Positions 56,881 to 64,000 of a DNA stretch of 64,000 bases are shown here, piece by piece. Under the pieces are notes generated by a model. That model had not been told where the DNA came from, did no database searches, and saw only the letters and a list, made by a program, of their open reading frames with translations. The DNA comes from Vagococcus salmoninarum (GTDB lineage: Bacteria > Bacillota > Bacilli > Lactobacillales > Vagococcaceae): assembly GCF_003987495.1 (NCBI RefSeq), contig NZ_NGJU01000002.1, forward strand, positions 62,001-126,000. Direction: 5' to 3'. Numbering within the stretch: position 1 is the first letter of the stretch; every line of letters begins with the position of its first letter. Position numbers and translations under genes: made by a program.

Positions 56881-57561
56881 TTATAAAATTGTAATTGTTA
56901 CTGAGCGACGACCCCATTGAATGGCATCTGCTGTACTCATATTTAAATCAATGATATTTCCTTGAATCGCACCACCAGTATCGGCAGCAATCGCTGTTCC
57001 GTATCCTGGGACATAAACGGTACTACCTAATGGAATAACATTTGGGTCAACGGCAATTACTTTATCACCATAACCAGTAATTTGGTAACCAGTTGCTGTT
57101 AAGCCACCTAAACTAATACCATCGTAAGCTGTTGTTTCAACTGTAATCGTCCGACCAGCTGGTGCTGACTCTTGAACTTGTTCAACTTCTTGGACTGGTT
57201 CAGCTACTGGTGCTTCTTCAACAACTGCCGGTGTTTCTTCAACGACTGGCGTGTTCTCTTCAATAACTGGTGTCGTTGCTTCTTCAATCGTTGCAACTTC
57301 ATCTGCTGTTGCTTCACTAATTTGACCATCTGCTGATAGTTTTAATTTTTGTCCGACATAGATTAAGTCAGCATTTAAAATGTTGTTTGATTGAGCGATT
57401 GTTGTGTATTGGTCTGCTGACCCTAAGTAATCATAAGAGATTTGTGAAAGCGTGTCTCCTGATTTAACTGTATAGATACTATCTGCAAATGCAGTAGCGC
57501 CAAATCCCATAGTTGTTGTAGCAATTGCGACGATTCCGACTAATTTTGTCTTTACGTTCAT
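56881..57561 (-). CDS. Secreted LysM and 3D-domain cell-wall protein
   Basis: A 226-aa exported protein: signal peptide (about 1-27), LysM wall-binding motif (about 29-75, YTVKSGDTLSQIS), a Pro/Glu/Val-rich low-complexity linker (about 85-135), and a C-terminal 3D domain (about 140-226) with AADTGGAI and NIIDLNM. YocH/Rpf-like wall hydrolases have this layout. I start at 57561 because GGGGAG lies upstream; the frame back to 57633 has no signal sequence. Confidence 0.88.
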   Translation of the reverse strand: MNVKTKLVGIVAIATTTMGFGATAFADSIYTVKSGDTLSQISYDYLGSADQYTTIAQSNNILNADLIYVGQKLKLSADGQISEATADEVATIEEATTPVIEENTPVVEETPAVVEEAPVAEPVQEVEQVQESAPAGRTITVETTAYDGISLGGLTATGYQITGYGDKVIAVDPNVIPLGSTVYVPGYGTAIAADTGGAIQGNIIDLNMSTADAIQWGRRSVTITIL

Positions 57562-57634
57562 TTTGTATTTACTCCCCTTGTTTTGTAAAAAGATTTTTGT
57601 TCCCTGTGTGTTGCTTACTTGAGAACGAGACAAA

Positions 57635-57662
57635 TCATAACAAGGCTATGTTACAAAGCAAT
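57635..57662 (-). promoter_or_regulatory. Candidate promoter of the LysM/3D gene
   Basis: Minus-strand TTGCTT, 16-nt spacer, TATGAT. It lies in the 423-nt gene-free stretch 57562-57984, which is otherwise AT-rich with no clear riboswitch or ORF. Direct TGTAAC and TGTTAT hexamers overlap it but are 13 bp apart. Confidence 0.4.
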
Positions 57663-57947
57663 ATCAATCTTGTTAATGTAAGGTTAATGTTTTCATGAAA
57701 ATATTTCAGAAAGCTTATTTTATAAGGATTCCTTTAACACCTAGCTAAGAACACCTGTTTTTATTCAACTAATAAACCCTTAATAAACAGCCTTGTAATA
57801 TTGAAAAGTCCTTCTTACTAAAAATAAGCATTTTCTCTGCTTATGTTACAGTTTAACGTCAAATATTATCAGCCTTTTTGACCTTAAAAACTTGCTAAAA
57901 GTGCTTAAGGACGGCTTTTAACCCCCTTATTATGAATGATAAACAAT

Positions 57948-57976
57948 AAAAAAAAGCCTTAAACCGGCTTTTTTTG
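57948..57976 (-). terminator. Terminator of the YbaN-like gene
   Basis: AAAAAGCC/GGCTTTTT hairpin with a short AT-rich loop and eight Ts on the minus strand, directly after the stop. Confidence 0.75.
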
Positions 57977-57984
57977 ACTGAGCT

Positions 57985-58377
57985 TTAGTCCAGTACTTGC
58001 TTTTTAATCGCTACTTTTTGCTTTTTATTGAAATACCGTGTCAGTAAATACAAATGGGCCACATAGACGATGACTAAAATACTTCTAACAAGTAAACTAT
58101 CTACTAAAATAAACGGTATGAGTAAAATGAAAAAGATACCAATAAACATTTTACGTTGATCACCTTTAGACATTTTCTTTTCGATAATCATTTCTTTGAT
58201 GTACTTATCGTAGTATTTACTATTAACAAAAAAATCATGAAGCTTTTCAGAACTGTTTAGCCAAAGAAAGGCTGTTAATAAATAAAAAGGCGTTGTCGGT
58301 AAGATTGGTAAAAAGACACCTAGTGTTCCTAAAATAAACGTTACAAAACCTAATATTATAAAACTAATTTTTTTCAT
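57985..58377 (-). CDS. YbaN family (DUF454) membrane protein
   Basis: A 130-aa protein with three or four TM helices. The family signature LGVFLPILPTTPFYLLTAFLW is seen as GVFLPILPTTPF and AFLWLNSSEKLHDFF near residue 20-50. Function is unknown; in E. coli ybaN is regulated with envelope or iron genes. It is monocistronic with its own terminator. Confidence 0.85.
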   Translation of the reverse strand: MKKISFIILGFVTFILGTLGVFLPILPTTPFYLLTAFLWLNSSEKLHDFFVNSKYYDKYIKEMIIEKKMSKGDQRKMFIGIFFILLIPFILVDSLLVRSILVIVYVAHLYLLTRYFNKKQKVAIKKQVLD

Positions 58378-58492
58378 TGAAAGCCTCGCTCATCTTGATA
58401 TTCTTTTTAATTAAAGATTTCTAGTAAACTTTAAAGTCTTTCCTACTGTTTGTTTCATTAAAAAATCCGTTTCCTTCTATATAAAGATACAA

Positions 58493-59254
58493 TTACAAGT
58501 CTTTAAAAGAAATCACTGAGACACCATGTTCTTTTAATTTAATAATTAACTTCGGACTAGTCAAGACTTCGACTTCCTTCATCCGCGTTAAATTATAACT
58601 ACTGCCGTGATAAATAGCTTCATCAAGATAAGCTGGGTGAGTCATGACTTCGATCGTCAGATCTTCAGTTGTTAAAAACTGATCAAAAAACGCTTCTGAG
58701 ACTTCCTCTTGGTAAAAATTTGGCGAAAAGCCATCTGGACAAGCTAAACCTTTAACTAGTTGACGATAGTTGGCAACCTCTCGCGAGTCCACCATCTCTT
58801 CATAAAAACGAATAGCTAACTGATGCTCATTGACAATTTTAGCGTAAACCGGAAAAAATTGTGGTGACATATGAATGTGGTGATGGGAATCAGCATGACT
58901 AGGGATGACGCCGTTTATTAACTGTTTAGCTAATTGCAAGCGCCACTCACTTTCAAGTTCCCCTTGAGAAATTGCATTAGCGTAAAAATAATCATTACTA
59001 TGAAAGTTACCAGCCCCATCGACTAAGGTCGGAACAGTCTCTGGATCTGATAAAGGTTTGCCATGAGTCGCCACAAAGTGAATACCAACGTCTAACTCTG
59101 GGTAACTTTTGGCTAATTGGTAAGCATGATTTGCTCCTGGCATAGTATTCATTAACGTTGTAGAAGTTAAAATTCCTTCTGTAAAACTATCTAAAATCCC
59201 GTAGTTATGACCACGAGAGTAGCCAAAATCATCGGCATTAATTATTAATTTCAT
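58493..59254 (-). CDS. chbG: ChbG/YdjC-like carbohydrate deacetylase
   Basis: Metal-dependent deacetylase of chitooligosaccharide-type substrates, 253 aa. The metal site motifs are NADDFG (residue 6 on), GIHFVATHGKPL and HADSHHHIHM. It lies 14 nt after the RpiR-type regulator and close to mupG, so it may remove acetyl groups from GlcNAc-containing sugars from the wall or chitin. That role is inferred; the ChbG name follows the family. Confidence 0.88.
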   Translation of the reverse strand: MKLIINADDFGYSRGHNYGILDSFTEGILTSTTLMNTMPGANHAYQLAKSYPELDVGIHFVATHGKPLSDPETVPTLVDGAGNFHSNDYFYANAISQGELESEWRLQLAKQLINGVIPSHADSHHHIHMSPQFFPVYAKIVNEHQLAIRFYEEMVDSREVANYRQLVKGLACPDGFSPNFYQEEVSEAFFDQFLTTEDLTIEVMTHPAYLDEAIYHGSSYNLTRMKEVEVLTSPKLIIKLKEHGVSVISFKDL

Positions 59255-59268
59255 TCAGTCTTCCCACT

Positions 59269-60003
59269 TTATTCATTATTTTTTAATTCAAAGGCTTGAC
59301 GTGCTAACATTTCAATAATGTGAATCACTGGCACTTGGGTCGTCACGTTATGGATTGGCCCTTTTTTTTCAATCGGCATATAATAACCGACTGTTCCATC
59401 TGAAATTTTCGATAAAGTTGATGAATCACTATTAGTAATACTAATGATATTAAATTGTTTTTCTTTGTATTCACTGACCCGATGAAGAACCATTGATGTT
59501 TCGCCAGAAACAGATAAAACGATTAATGTCGGCTTCGTATCTGGTAACTCCGGAATCGGATAAAACGGGTCGCTAATATGGGTCGCGTAAATCCCCATGT
59601 TCGATAAATATCTGGCCCCATATTGACCAAGAATACCACTACTACCTATGCCATAAAAAAAGACATTGTTAGATTGGGCAATAATTTTAGCACAATGATC
59701 AATTTCATTTTTAAAGGCGGAAGTGTTGATTTTCTTAAAGAAATCCATCATCGCTACAGTGTCATCAGTATATTCAGTCGTAGCTAGTGACTCTTGATGA
59801 AGTTTTAGCTTAACTTTAAATTCCGAATAACCATCACAACCAATCTTGCTACAAAAATTTAACACCGTTGTCGTTGAGACATGGGCTTTTTCTGATAGTT
59901 CGCGAATTTTCATTGTCTTGACTTCGTCAATATTTTGAATAACATAATTATAGACACCTAATTCTAAATCATTTAAATTCTGGATTTGTTGATAAGTAAA
60001 CAT
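59269..60003 (-). CDS. MurR/RpiR-family regulator with SIS domain
   Basis: A 244-aa regulator: N-terminal helix-turn-helix (about 25-65, STTTVLNFCSKIGCDGYSEFK) and SIS phosphosugar-binding domain (about 115-230, FFYGIGSSGILGQY, VLSVSGETSMV). The ligand would be an amino-sugar phosphate, as for MurR. GGAGG lies 6 nt before the ATG. It is the first gene of a two-gene unit with the deacetylase. Confidence 0.9.
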   Translation of the reverse strand: MFTYQQIQNLNDLELGVYNYVIQNIDEVKTMKIRELSEKAHVSTTTVLNFCSKIGCDGYSEFKVKLKLHQESLATTEYTDDTVAMMDFFKKINTSAFKNEIDHCAKIIAQSNNVFFYGIGSSGILGQYGARYLSNMGIYATHISDPFYPIPELPDTKPTLIVLSVSGETSMVLHRVSEYKEKQFNIISITNSDSSTLSKISDGTVGYYMPIEKKGPIHNVTTQVPVIHIIEMLARQAFELKNNE

Positions 60004-60116
60004 TTTTTTCCTCCTAAAAAGACTAAGGTTAGTAAAGGAAGTAACATTTCTTGGATCATTTGCTACTTGCCCTTATTCTATCACAGTTACTACAAAAATG
60101 AGGAGTAAAAAGGGAG

Positions 60117-60151
60117 TAAAAAGCTACTTCACAAAAATGTTATGAAGTAGC
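60117..60151 (-). terminator. Terminator of mupG
   Basis: GCTACTTCA/TGAAGTAGC stem with an 11-base loop, followed by TTTTT on the minus strand. It separates mupG from the regulator gene. Confidence 0.8.
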
Positions 60152-60163
60152 CAATTGTTTTTT

Positions 60164-61255
60164 TTAGTTATTTTTAATTAATTTGAAGTTTGACCATGGT
60201 TTTAAGAAATCAAGTAAGAAAAGCTCATCAGGCGTAATTTTACCGACAACATTGACTCTGCCATCATTTTTCATCTCTTGTAAGGCAATTTGGGTTTCAC
60301 CTTTGTATTGGCCAAATTCGACATTATCTATTAAAACGTCCCCTTTAACCATATCAACTGTATTATGAGCTGGGAAAGGTAAATCTTTGAAAGTGATTCG
60401 GGTCATTGTCGAGCGTAATAAATATTCTGAACGATCCCCCCGGTAACTATGTAAACTTTCAAATAAGACTTTTTCCTCGTCAGCGGTAATATCCGCTGCC
60501 ACATCAACTTTAACTGTTGGATACTCTGCATTAAAAGCTTCTGACATCGCTTTAAGTTCAGCTTCTGACGCATAGGCATTACCGACTAAGATGTCGTCAA
60601 TCATCCCTGTTAAGACTAAATGCTTCACTTGTGTGCCGATTTCCAGCTCACGATGGTCTTCTAATGAACACAAACCATCTTGTGTTGGCCACGGTCCGAA
60701 GGTTGCGTCATGAGAATTAACAAAAGCCATCGTATTAATTCCATATTTAGTAAATTTCTCTGTACACATCACAAAGTGGTCATAACCTAGACCAGAATAA
60801 CGGTGTGGGTAAAAGTTATGTGACCCTAGTAAGTTGTTCAAGTTTGGTGAGTAACTCATAATATTGTCAACATAGCCTGTGCCAGTACTCATATTGATTT
60901 CGATTTTAATGCCGTAAGGATTACGAGTCATCCGGGCTTCTTCTTGACCAGTAAAACCGATATCTAAACGAACGCCATCCGCTCCCATGTCATGGAAAAA
61001 AGATAAGTCATCATAAGAAATTCCTAATTGTTCAAACAAAGCTGGGTTAATATCAACCATAACTTCCATCTCTAAACTATTAGCATAATCAACAACTTTT
61101 TTAAAGCCAGCTAAAACTGTTTCTTTATCGTCACTTATTTGTAAGAGACTAGTAAAGACCCGCTTGAATCCGTATTTGTGTGCTAAATCTAAATATGCTT
61201 GATCTTTCTCAAATGTTGACCGTTCTGGATAAATTGAAATACCTAATTTTCCCAT
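60164..61255 (-). CDS. mupG: MupG-like 6-phospho-N-acetylmuramidase (DUF871)
   Basis: TIM-barrel enzyme of 363 aa. MupG of staphylococci splits MurNAc-6P-GlcNAc during wall recycling. The family stretches are GISIYPERSTFEKD at the N-terminus, GADGVRLDIGFTG near residue 90, the NFYPHRYSGLGYDHF loop near 148 and the GPWPTQDGL segment. The C-terminal small beta domain is present. A GntR/HutC-like operator covers its -35. No MurNAc PTS, murQ or N-acetylglucosamine kinase is in the window. Confidence 0.9.
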   Translation of the reverse strand: MGKLGISIYPERSTFEKDQAYLDLAHKYGFKRVFTSLLQISDDKETVLAGFKKVVDYANSLEMEVMVDINPALFEQLGISYDDLSFFHDMGADGVRLDIGFTGQEEARMTRNPYGIKIEINMSTGTGYVDNIMSYSPNLNNLLGSHNFYPHRYSGLGYDHFVMCTEKFTKYGINTMAFVNSHDATFGPWPTQDGLCSLEDHRELEIGTQVKHLVLTGMIDDILVGNAYASEAELKAMSEAFNAEYPTVKVDVAADITADEEKVLFESLHSYRGDRSEYLLRSTMTRITFKDLPFPAHNTVDMVKGDVLIDNVEFGQYKGETQIALQEMKNDGRVNVVGKITPDELFLLDFLKPWSNFKLIKNN

Positions 61256-61293
61256 TGTCTTTGTCCCCCTAGATTATATTATCTTTCGTAAAC

Positions 61294-61322
61294 ATTATAA
61301 CAATTAAAAAAATCATTGTCTA
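61294..61322 (-). promoter_or_regulatory. Promoter of mupG
   Basis: Minus-strand TAGACA (61317-61322), a 17-nt spacer and TATAAT (61294-61299), 38 nt upstream of the start. The -35 lies within the operator-like TGGTCTAGACAA. Confidence 0.75.
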
Positions 61323-61327
61323 GACCA
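61316..61327 (-). promoter_or_regulatory. NagR/DasR (GntR-HutC)-like operator
   Basis: The minus-strand sequence TGGTCTAGACAA is a near-palindrome matching the NagR/DasR pattern TGGTCTAGACCA at 11 of 12 bases. It overlaps the mupG -35, so binding would repress. The regulator is not encoded in the window. Confidence 0.7.
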
Positions 61328-61450
61328 TTTTATTAAAGTTTTTTTATTTAACCCGTCCTTATTCTCAGAATTCCTCCTTTTCTCTATGTTAAATGAATAA
61401 AATTTGGTATCATTGTGAAAGACAAATAAATAGGATAAAGAGGTTGGAAA

Positions 61451-62188
61451 ATGAAAACTAAAAAATTAATACTAAGTGTGACAACATTAGCACTAGCAAC
61501 GCTACTGATCGCCGGTTGTGGTAAAGCGGCGAATCAAGAAACAAGTAAATCATCAGAGACAACAGCCACATCGACAAAAGAAGCAGTTGATTTAAATGCC
61601 TTAGACTTACCACAATTAAATAAAGAAGTTGCTGAAGACGAGACTTTAGTAGAAATGGTTACTAGTCTTGGTTCGATTAAACTTAAATTATTCCCAGCTG
61701 AAGCGCCAAAAACTGTTGAAAACTTTGTAACTCACGCTAAAGATGGCTATTACGACGGCTTAAAATTTCACCGTGTCATCAATAACTTTATGATCCAAGG
61801 TGGCGACCCTGAAGGCACTGGCATGGGTGGCGAAAGTATTTGGAAGGAAGCTTTTGAGGATGAGTTCTCAGACAAACTTTATAACTTACGTGGGGCAATT
61901 TCAATGGCTAACAGTGGACCGAATACTAACGGTAGTCAGTTCTTTATCGTTCAAAGTACTGAAGACTATTCTGACGGCTTACTAATTGATGACTATCCTG
62001 AAAAAATCATTGAAGCATACAAAAATGGCGGAACACCTCATCTTGATAAAAAACATACGGTCTTCGGTCAAGTGACTGAAGGTTTAGACGTTCTTGATAA
62101 AATTGCTAGCACGGAAGTTGGAGCTAGTGATGTGCCAACTAAAGATGTGACTATTACATCAATTAAAGTTCTCCAAGAAGCGAAATAA
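61451..62188 (+). CDS. Lipoprotein peptidyl-prolyl isomerase, cyclophilin type
   Basis: Extracytoplasmic prolyl isomerase of 245 aa. Lipobox LIAGC (Cys23), a Ser/Thr-rich linker, then a cyclophilin domain (about 60-240): [35 protein letters not shown] and KHTVFGQV. It would assist folding of exported proteins, a role PrsA shares. It is monocistronic, convergent with ilvE. Confidence 0.95.
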   Translation: MKTKKLILSVTTLALATLLIAGCGKAANQETSKSSETTATSTKEAVDLNALDLPQLNKEVAEDETLVEMVTSLGSIKLKLFPAEAPKTVENFVTHAKDGYYDGLKFHRVINNFMIQGGDPEGTGMGGESIWKEAFEDEFSDKLYNLRGAISMANSGPNTNGSQFFIVQSTEDYSDGLLIDDYPEKIIEAYKNGGTPHLDKKHTVFGQVTEGLDVLDKIASTEVGASDVPTKDVTITSIKVLQEAK

Positions 62189-62196
62189 ACGATTAG

Positions 62197-62236
62197 AAAA
62201 AAAGCCAAAGTCTTGTAAAGGACTTTGGCTTTTTTT
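62197..62236. terminator. Bidirectional terminator, ppi / ilvE
   Basis: AAAAAAAGCCAAAGTC/GACTTTGGCTTTTTTT forms a perfect hairpin with A/T flanks, between the convergent genes. Confidence 0.92.
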
Positions 62237-63257
62237 ATACTTTTTCGATCCAACCAGCTGGTGCAACAATGTCACCAAACTGAATACCGACTAATTCATT
62301 ATAAAGTTTTTCTGTAATTGGTCCGACTTCTGTTTCTGAATGAAAAACATGGAACCGGTCTTTTAGCTGAATCCCACCAATTGGTGATATAACTGCGGCT
62401 GTGCCACAAGCGCCTGCTTCGACAAATTTATCTAACTCATCAAGGCGGACATCCCCTTCAAAACTTTCTAAGTTAAAGCGTTCTTGAGCTAAGTGCAACA
62501 AAGAATACTTTGTAATACTCGGTAAAATCGAAGGTGATTTTGGCGTAACAAATTGATTATCTTTAGTGATACCAAAGAAATTTGCTGCCCCTACTTCTTC
62601 TATCTTAGTGTGGGTTTCCGGATCTAAGTAAACACAGTCAGCAAAGGCTTGTTTTTGGGCTTCCGTTCCAGGATAGAGACTTGCGGCGTAATTGCCACCA
62701 ACTTTAACGGCACCTGTTCCCATAGGCGCGGCACGGTCATAGTCCGAAACAATAAAGTTAGACGGTGCTAAGCCGCCTTTAAAATAAGGACCAACTGGGG
62801 TACAAAAAATCGTTAAAATATATTCTTGGGCTGCTCTAACACCAATGTTTTCACCAACACCGATGAGTAGTGGCCGGATATATAAAGTCGCTCCTGAGTC
62901 ATAAGGAGGCACATAATCAGCATTCGCTTTAACAACGCTTTTCACTGCTGCCACAAAGTCCGCTTCTGGAAAAGCCGGCATTCTCAAACGTTCCGCACTG
63001 CGGTTAAGCCGTTTGGCATTTTCAAAGGGACGGAACAAATTAATTGAATCATCTTGACAACGGTAGGCTTTCATTCCTTCAAAACATTGTTGGCCATAGT
63101 GGATTGCTGTTGAGCCTTCGTGAATATGCAACGTATTATCTTCCGTCATCTTGCCTTGATCCCATTGTCCGTCTTTGTAGTGGGCAATGAAGCGTAAGGG
63201 TGTTTTTATATAATTAAACTCTAAATTATTCCAATCAATATTAACCATGTCACTCAC
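62235..63257 (-). CDS. ilvE: Branched-chain amino-acid aminotransferase
   Basis: PLP enzyme of fold IV, 340 aa, interconverting Leu/Ile/Val and their keto acids. It has FEGMKAYR near residue 59, the PLP Lys in TGAVKVGGNYAASL, EEVGAANFFG and the phosphate-binding EAGACGTAAVISPI. No ilv or leu gene surrounds it, and no T-box was seen in its 219-nt divergent spacer. A role in amino-acid catabolism or flavour-type keto-acid formation is possible. Confidence 0.95.
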   Translation of the reverse strand: MSDMVNIDWNNLEFNYIKTPLRFIAHYKDGQWDQGKMTEDNTLHIHEGSTAIHYGQQCFEGMKAYRCQDDSINLFRPFENAKRLNRSAERLRMPAFPEADFVAAVKSVVKANADYVPPYDSGATLYIRPLLIGVGENIGVRAAQEYILTIFCTPVGPYFKGGLAPSNFIVSDYDRAAPMGTGAVKVGGNYAASLYPGTEAQKQAFADCVYLDPETHTKIEEVGAANFFGITKDNQFVTPKSPSILPSITKYSLLHLAQERFNLESFEGDVRLDELDKFVEAGACGTAAVISPIGGIQLKDRFHVFHSETEVGPITEKLYNELVGIQFGDIVAPAGWIEKV

Positions 63258-63476
63258 TCCTTATCTATTAAATAATCATAGCATATTTTTGATTATAAAA
63301 AAATCAAAAGCTGGATCTCCATGGTTTTTTTACTGAATATGTTTATCTCACAAAGTCATAAGAATTGTTAAAGAGTTTTCGACTTTGTTCCTATCTTTAT
63401 TTAATTACGTTAAACTAGCATATAATAGGTAGAATCACATACTAACTAATCTTTTCCTTAAAAATTGGAGGTTCTT

Positions 63477-63704
63477 ATGGAAAAACAAAATGAAACAGTT
63501 TATATTTGGAACGATCTCGTCGGTCTTAAAGATTTAAGTCTAGCTATTGGCTTGTCAGTTATAACGACTATGGTTGGCTATTTCTTAGCCCCAGTGACGG
63601 ATCCGACTAAGCAATTATTCTTCGGCTTAGCCGGAGCGATTGTCGGCTTTTTGATAACGACTTTTTTAATTAAGCCGAAGCGTAACATCAAGATCCAAAA
63701 ATAA
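63477..63704 (+). CDS. Small membrane protein, possible permease partner
   Basis: A 75-aa protein with two TM helices (about 20-40 and 50-68) and a basic C-terminus. The ATG at 63477 is preceded by GGAGG; the TTG at 63465 overlaps that site. It lies 24 nt before the TctA-like gene, so it may be a reduced TctB-like subunit. Family unknown. Confidence 0.55.
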   Translation: MEKQNETVYIWNDLVGLKDLSLAIGLSVITTMVGYFLAPVTDPTKQLFFGLAGAIVGFLITTFLIKPKRNIKIQK

Positions 63705-63728
63705 AGAATGTGAAGGAGTTTGGTAGAA

Positions 63729-64000
63729 ATGGATCTAAGTCTTTTGATCCAGATGGTTGGTGGCTCTTTAGCTGCCATTGTCTTATATATTTTTATTGGT
63801 TTTATTCCCGGAACAGATGAAACATCAGTGCTAATGCCGGTATCATTAGCTTTAATTTTAGGTGGTGTTAACCCTTTAGTTGCTTTGAGTTTTTTCGTAT
63901 CAGCCTTTGTGACTTTAGGTTTGATGAATCTTATGCCTGCCTTAATCGTTGGACTACCTGGTGGGGTATTATCGACACCCCTCGTTGAACACGCCTTATT
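63729..64000 (+). CDS. TctA-like permease, 5' part only
   Basis: The first 90 codons of a membrane protein starting MDLSLLIQMVGGSLAA. TctA-type features are the FIPGTDETS segment (GxxPG-type loop) and PVSLALILGGVNPLVAL, with at least three TM helices so far. AAGGAG is 10 nt upstream. The rest is outside the window, so solute and completeness are unknown. Confidence 0.6.
   Translation, partial: MDLSLLIQMVGGSLAAIVLYIFIGFIPGTDETSVLMPVSLALILGGVNPLVALSFFVSAFVTLGLMNLMPALIVGLPGGVLSTPLVEHAL

Noticed and set aside
57635-57670. WalR box upstream of the LysM/3D gene
   Set aside because: TGTAAC and TGTTAT hexamers are present but 13 bp apart instead of the required 11, so the match fails.
63258-63464. 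T-box or other riboswitch for ilvE
   Set aside because: No T-box sequence, stem I elements or terminator were seen in the spacer.

Overview
The window is a 64 kb piece of a low-GC Gram-positive chromosome, almost certainly from the Lactobacillales and most like the Enterococcaceae (Vagococcus/Enterococcus type). The reasons are AT-rich DNA, AGGAGG-type ribosome sites, a Bacillus-type (class B) RNase P RNA beside gpsB and ypsA, a PyrR-attenuated pyr operon, an EbsA-like protein, a WxL-like surface protein and a sigma-54-dependent lactose/cellobiose-family PTS with a LevR-type activator. This placement is inferred from gene content; no 16S or marker search was possible. No insertion sequence, prophage, tRNA, rRNA or CRISPR array was seen, and the window reads as stable core chromosome with a few accessory genes.

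Layout. 1-441: the start of a Gfo/Idh/MocA oxidoreductase. 0.6-4.2 kb: phosphate response genes pstS, phoP and phoR, headed by a clear array of PhoP-box hexamers. 4.3-6.5 kb: a CPA2 antiporter and a small hypothetical gene. 6.7-7.7 kb: meso-diaminopimelate dehydrogenase. 7.8-20.4 kb: a complete pyrimidine operon, pyrR-pyrP-pyrB-pyrC-carA-carB-pyrK-pyrD-pyrF-pyrE, ending with an alpha-carbonic anhydrase gene before a strong terminator. It has a promoter and two PyrR attenuators. 20.4-22.9 kb: rluD, lspA, a HEPN-like/CBS protein and a membrane protein. 23-27.3 kb: cold-shock protein, EbsA-like protein, RNase HI, ferrochelatase and a divergent GlpO-like flavoprotein. 27.3-29.7 kb: a large secreted MucBP/WxL-like protein. 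29.9-38.7 kb: M32 carboxypeptidase, an RNA methyltransferase, rnpB, gpsB, ypsA, recU, pbp1A, nth and dnaD, a classic Firmicute neighbourhood. 38.8-41.8 kb: a P-type ATPase and a lysozyme-like protein. 42-48.6 kb: a PTS with one EIIA and two EIIB-EIIC pairs plus its LevR-like activator, with an exact -24/-12 promoter. 48.8-57.6 kb: acetate-type transporter, apt, recJ, LapA-like protein, SDR, RNase Z, a DUF1269-like protein, obg and a LysM/3D protein. 58-61.3 kb: YbaN-like protein, ChbG-like deacetylase, RpiR/MurR regulator and MupG-like 6-phospho-muramidase. 61.4-64 kb: lipoprotein cyclophilin, ilvE, and a small membrane protein with the start of a TctA-like permease.

How the genes work together. 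The pyr operon covers all six UMP steps plus uracil uptake and regulation, and the appended carbonic anhydrase could supply bicarbonate to CarAB. PhoPR probably drives pstS through the box array. The PTS genes are tied to the activator by the sigma-54 promoter and upstream repeats, but no sugar-processing enzyme accompanies them. MupG, the SIS-domain regulator and ChbG look like amino-sugar or cell-wall salvage, and a GntR/HutC (NagR/DasR)-like operator covers the -35 of mupG.

I found no convincingly new multi-gene system. The best leads are the HEPN-like/CBS fusion, the carbonic anhydrase in the pyr operon, the degenerate GlpO paralogue, the exact 31-nt repeat pair downstream of rnpB, and the enzyme-less duplicated PTS.
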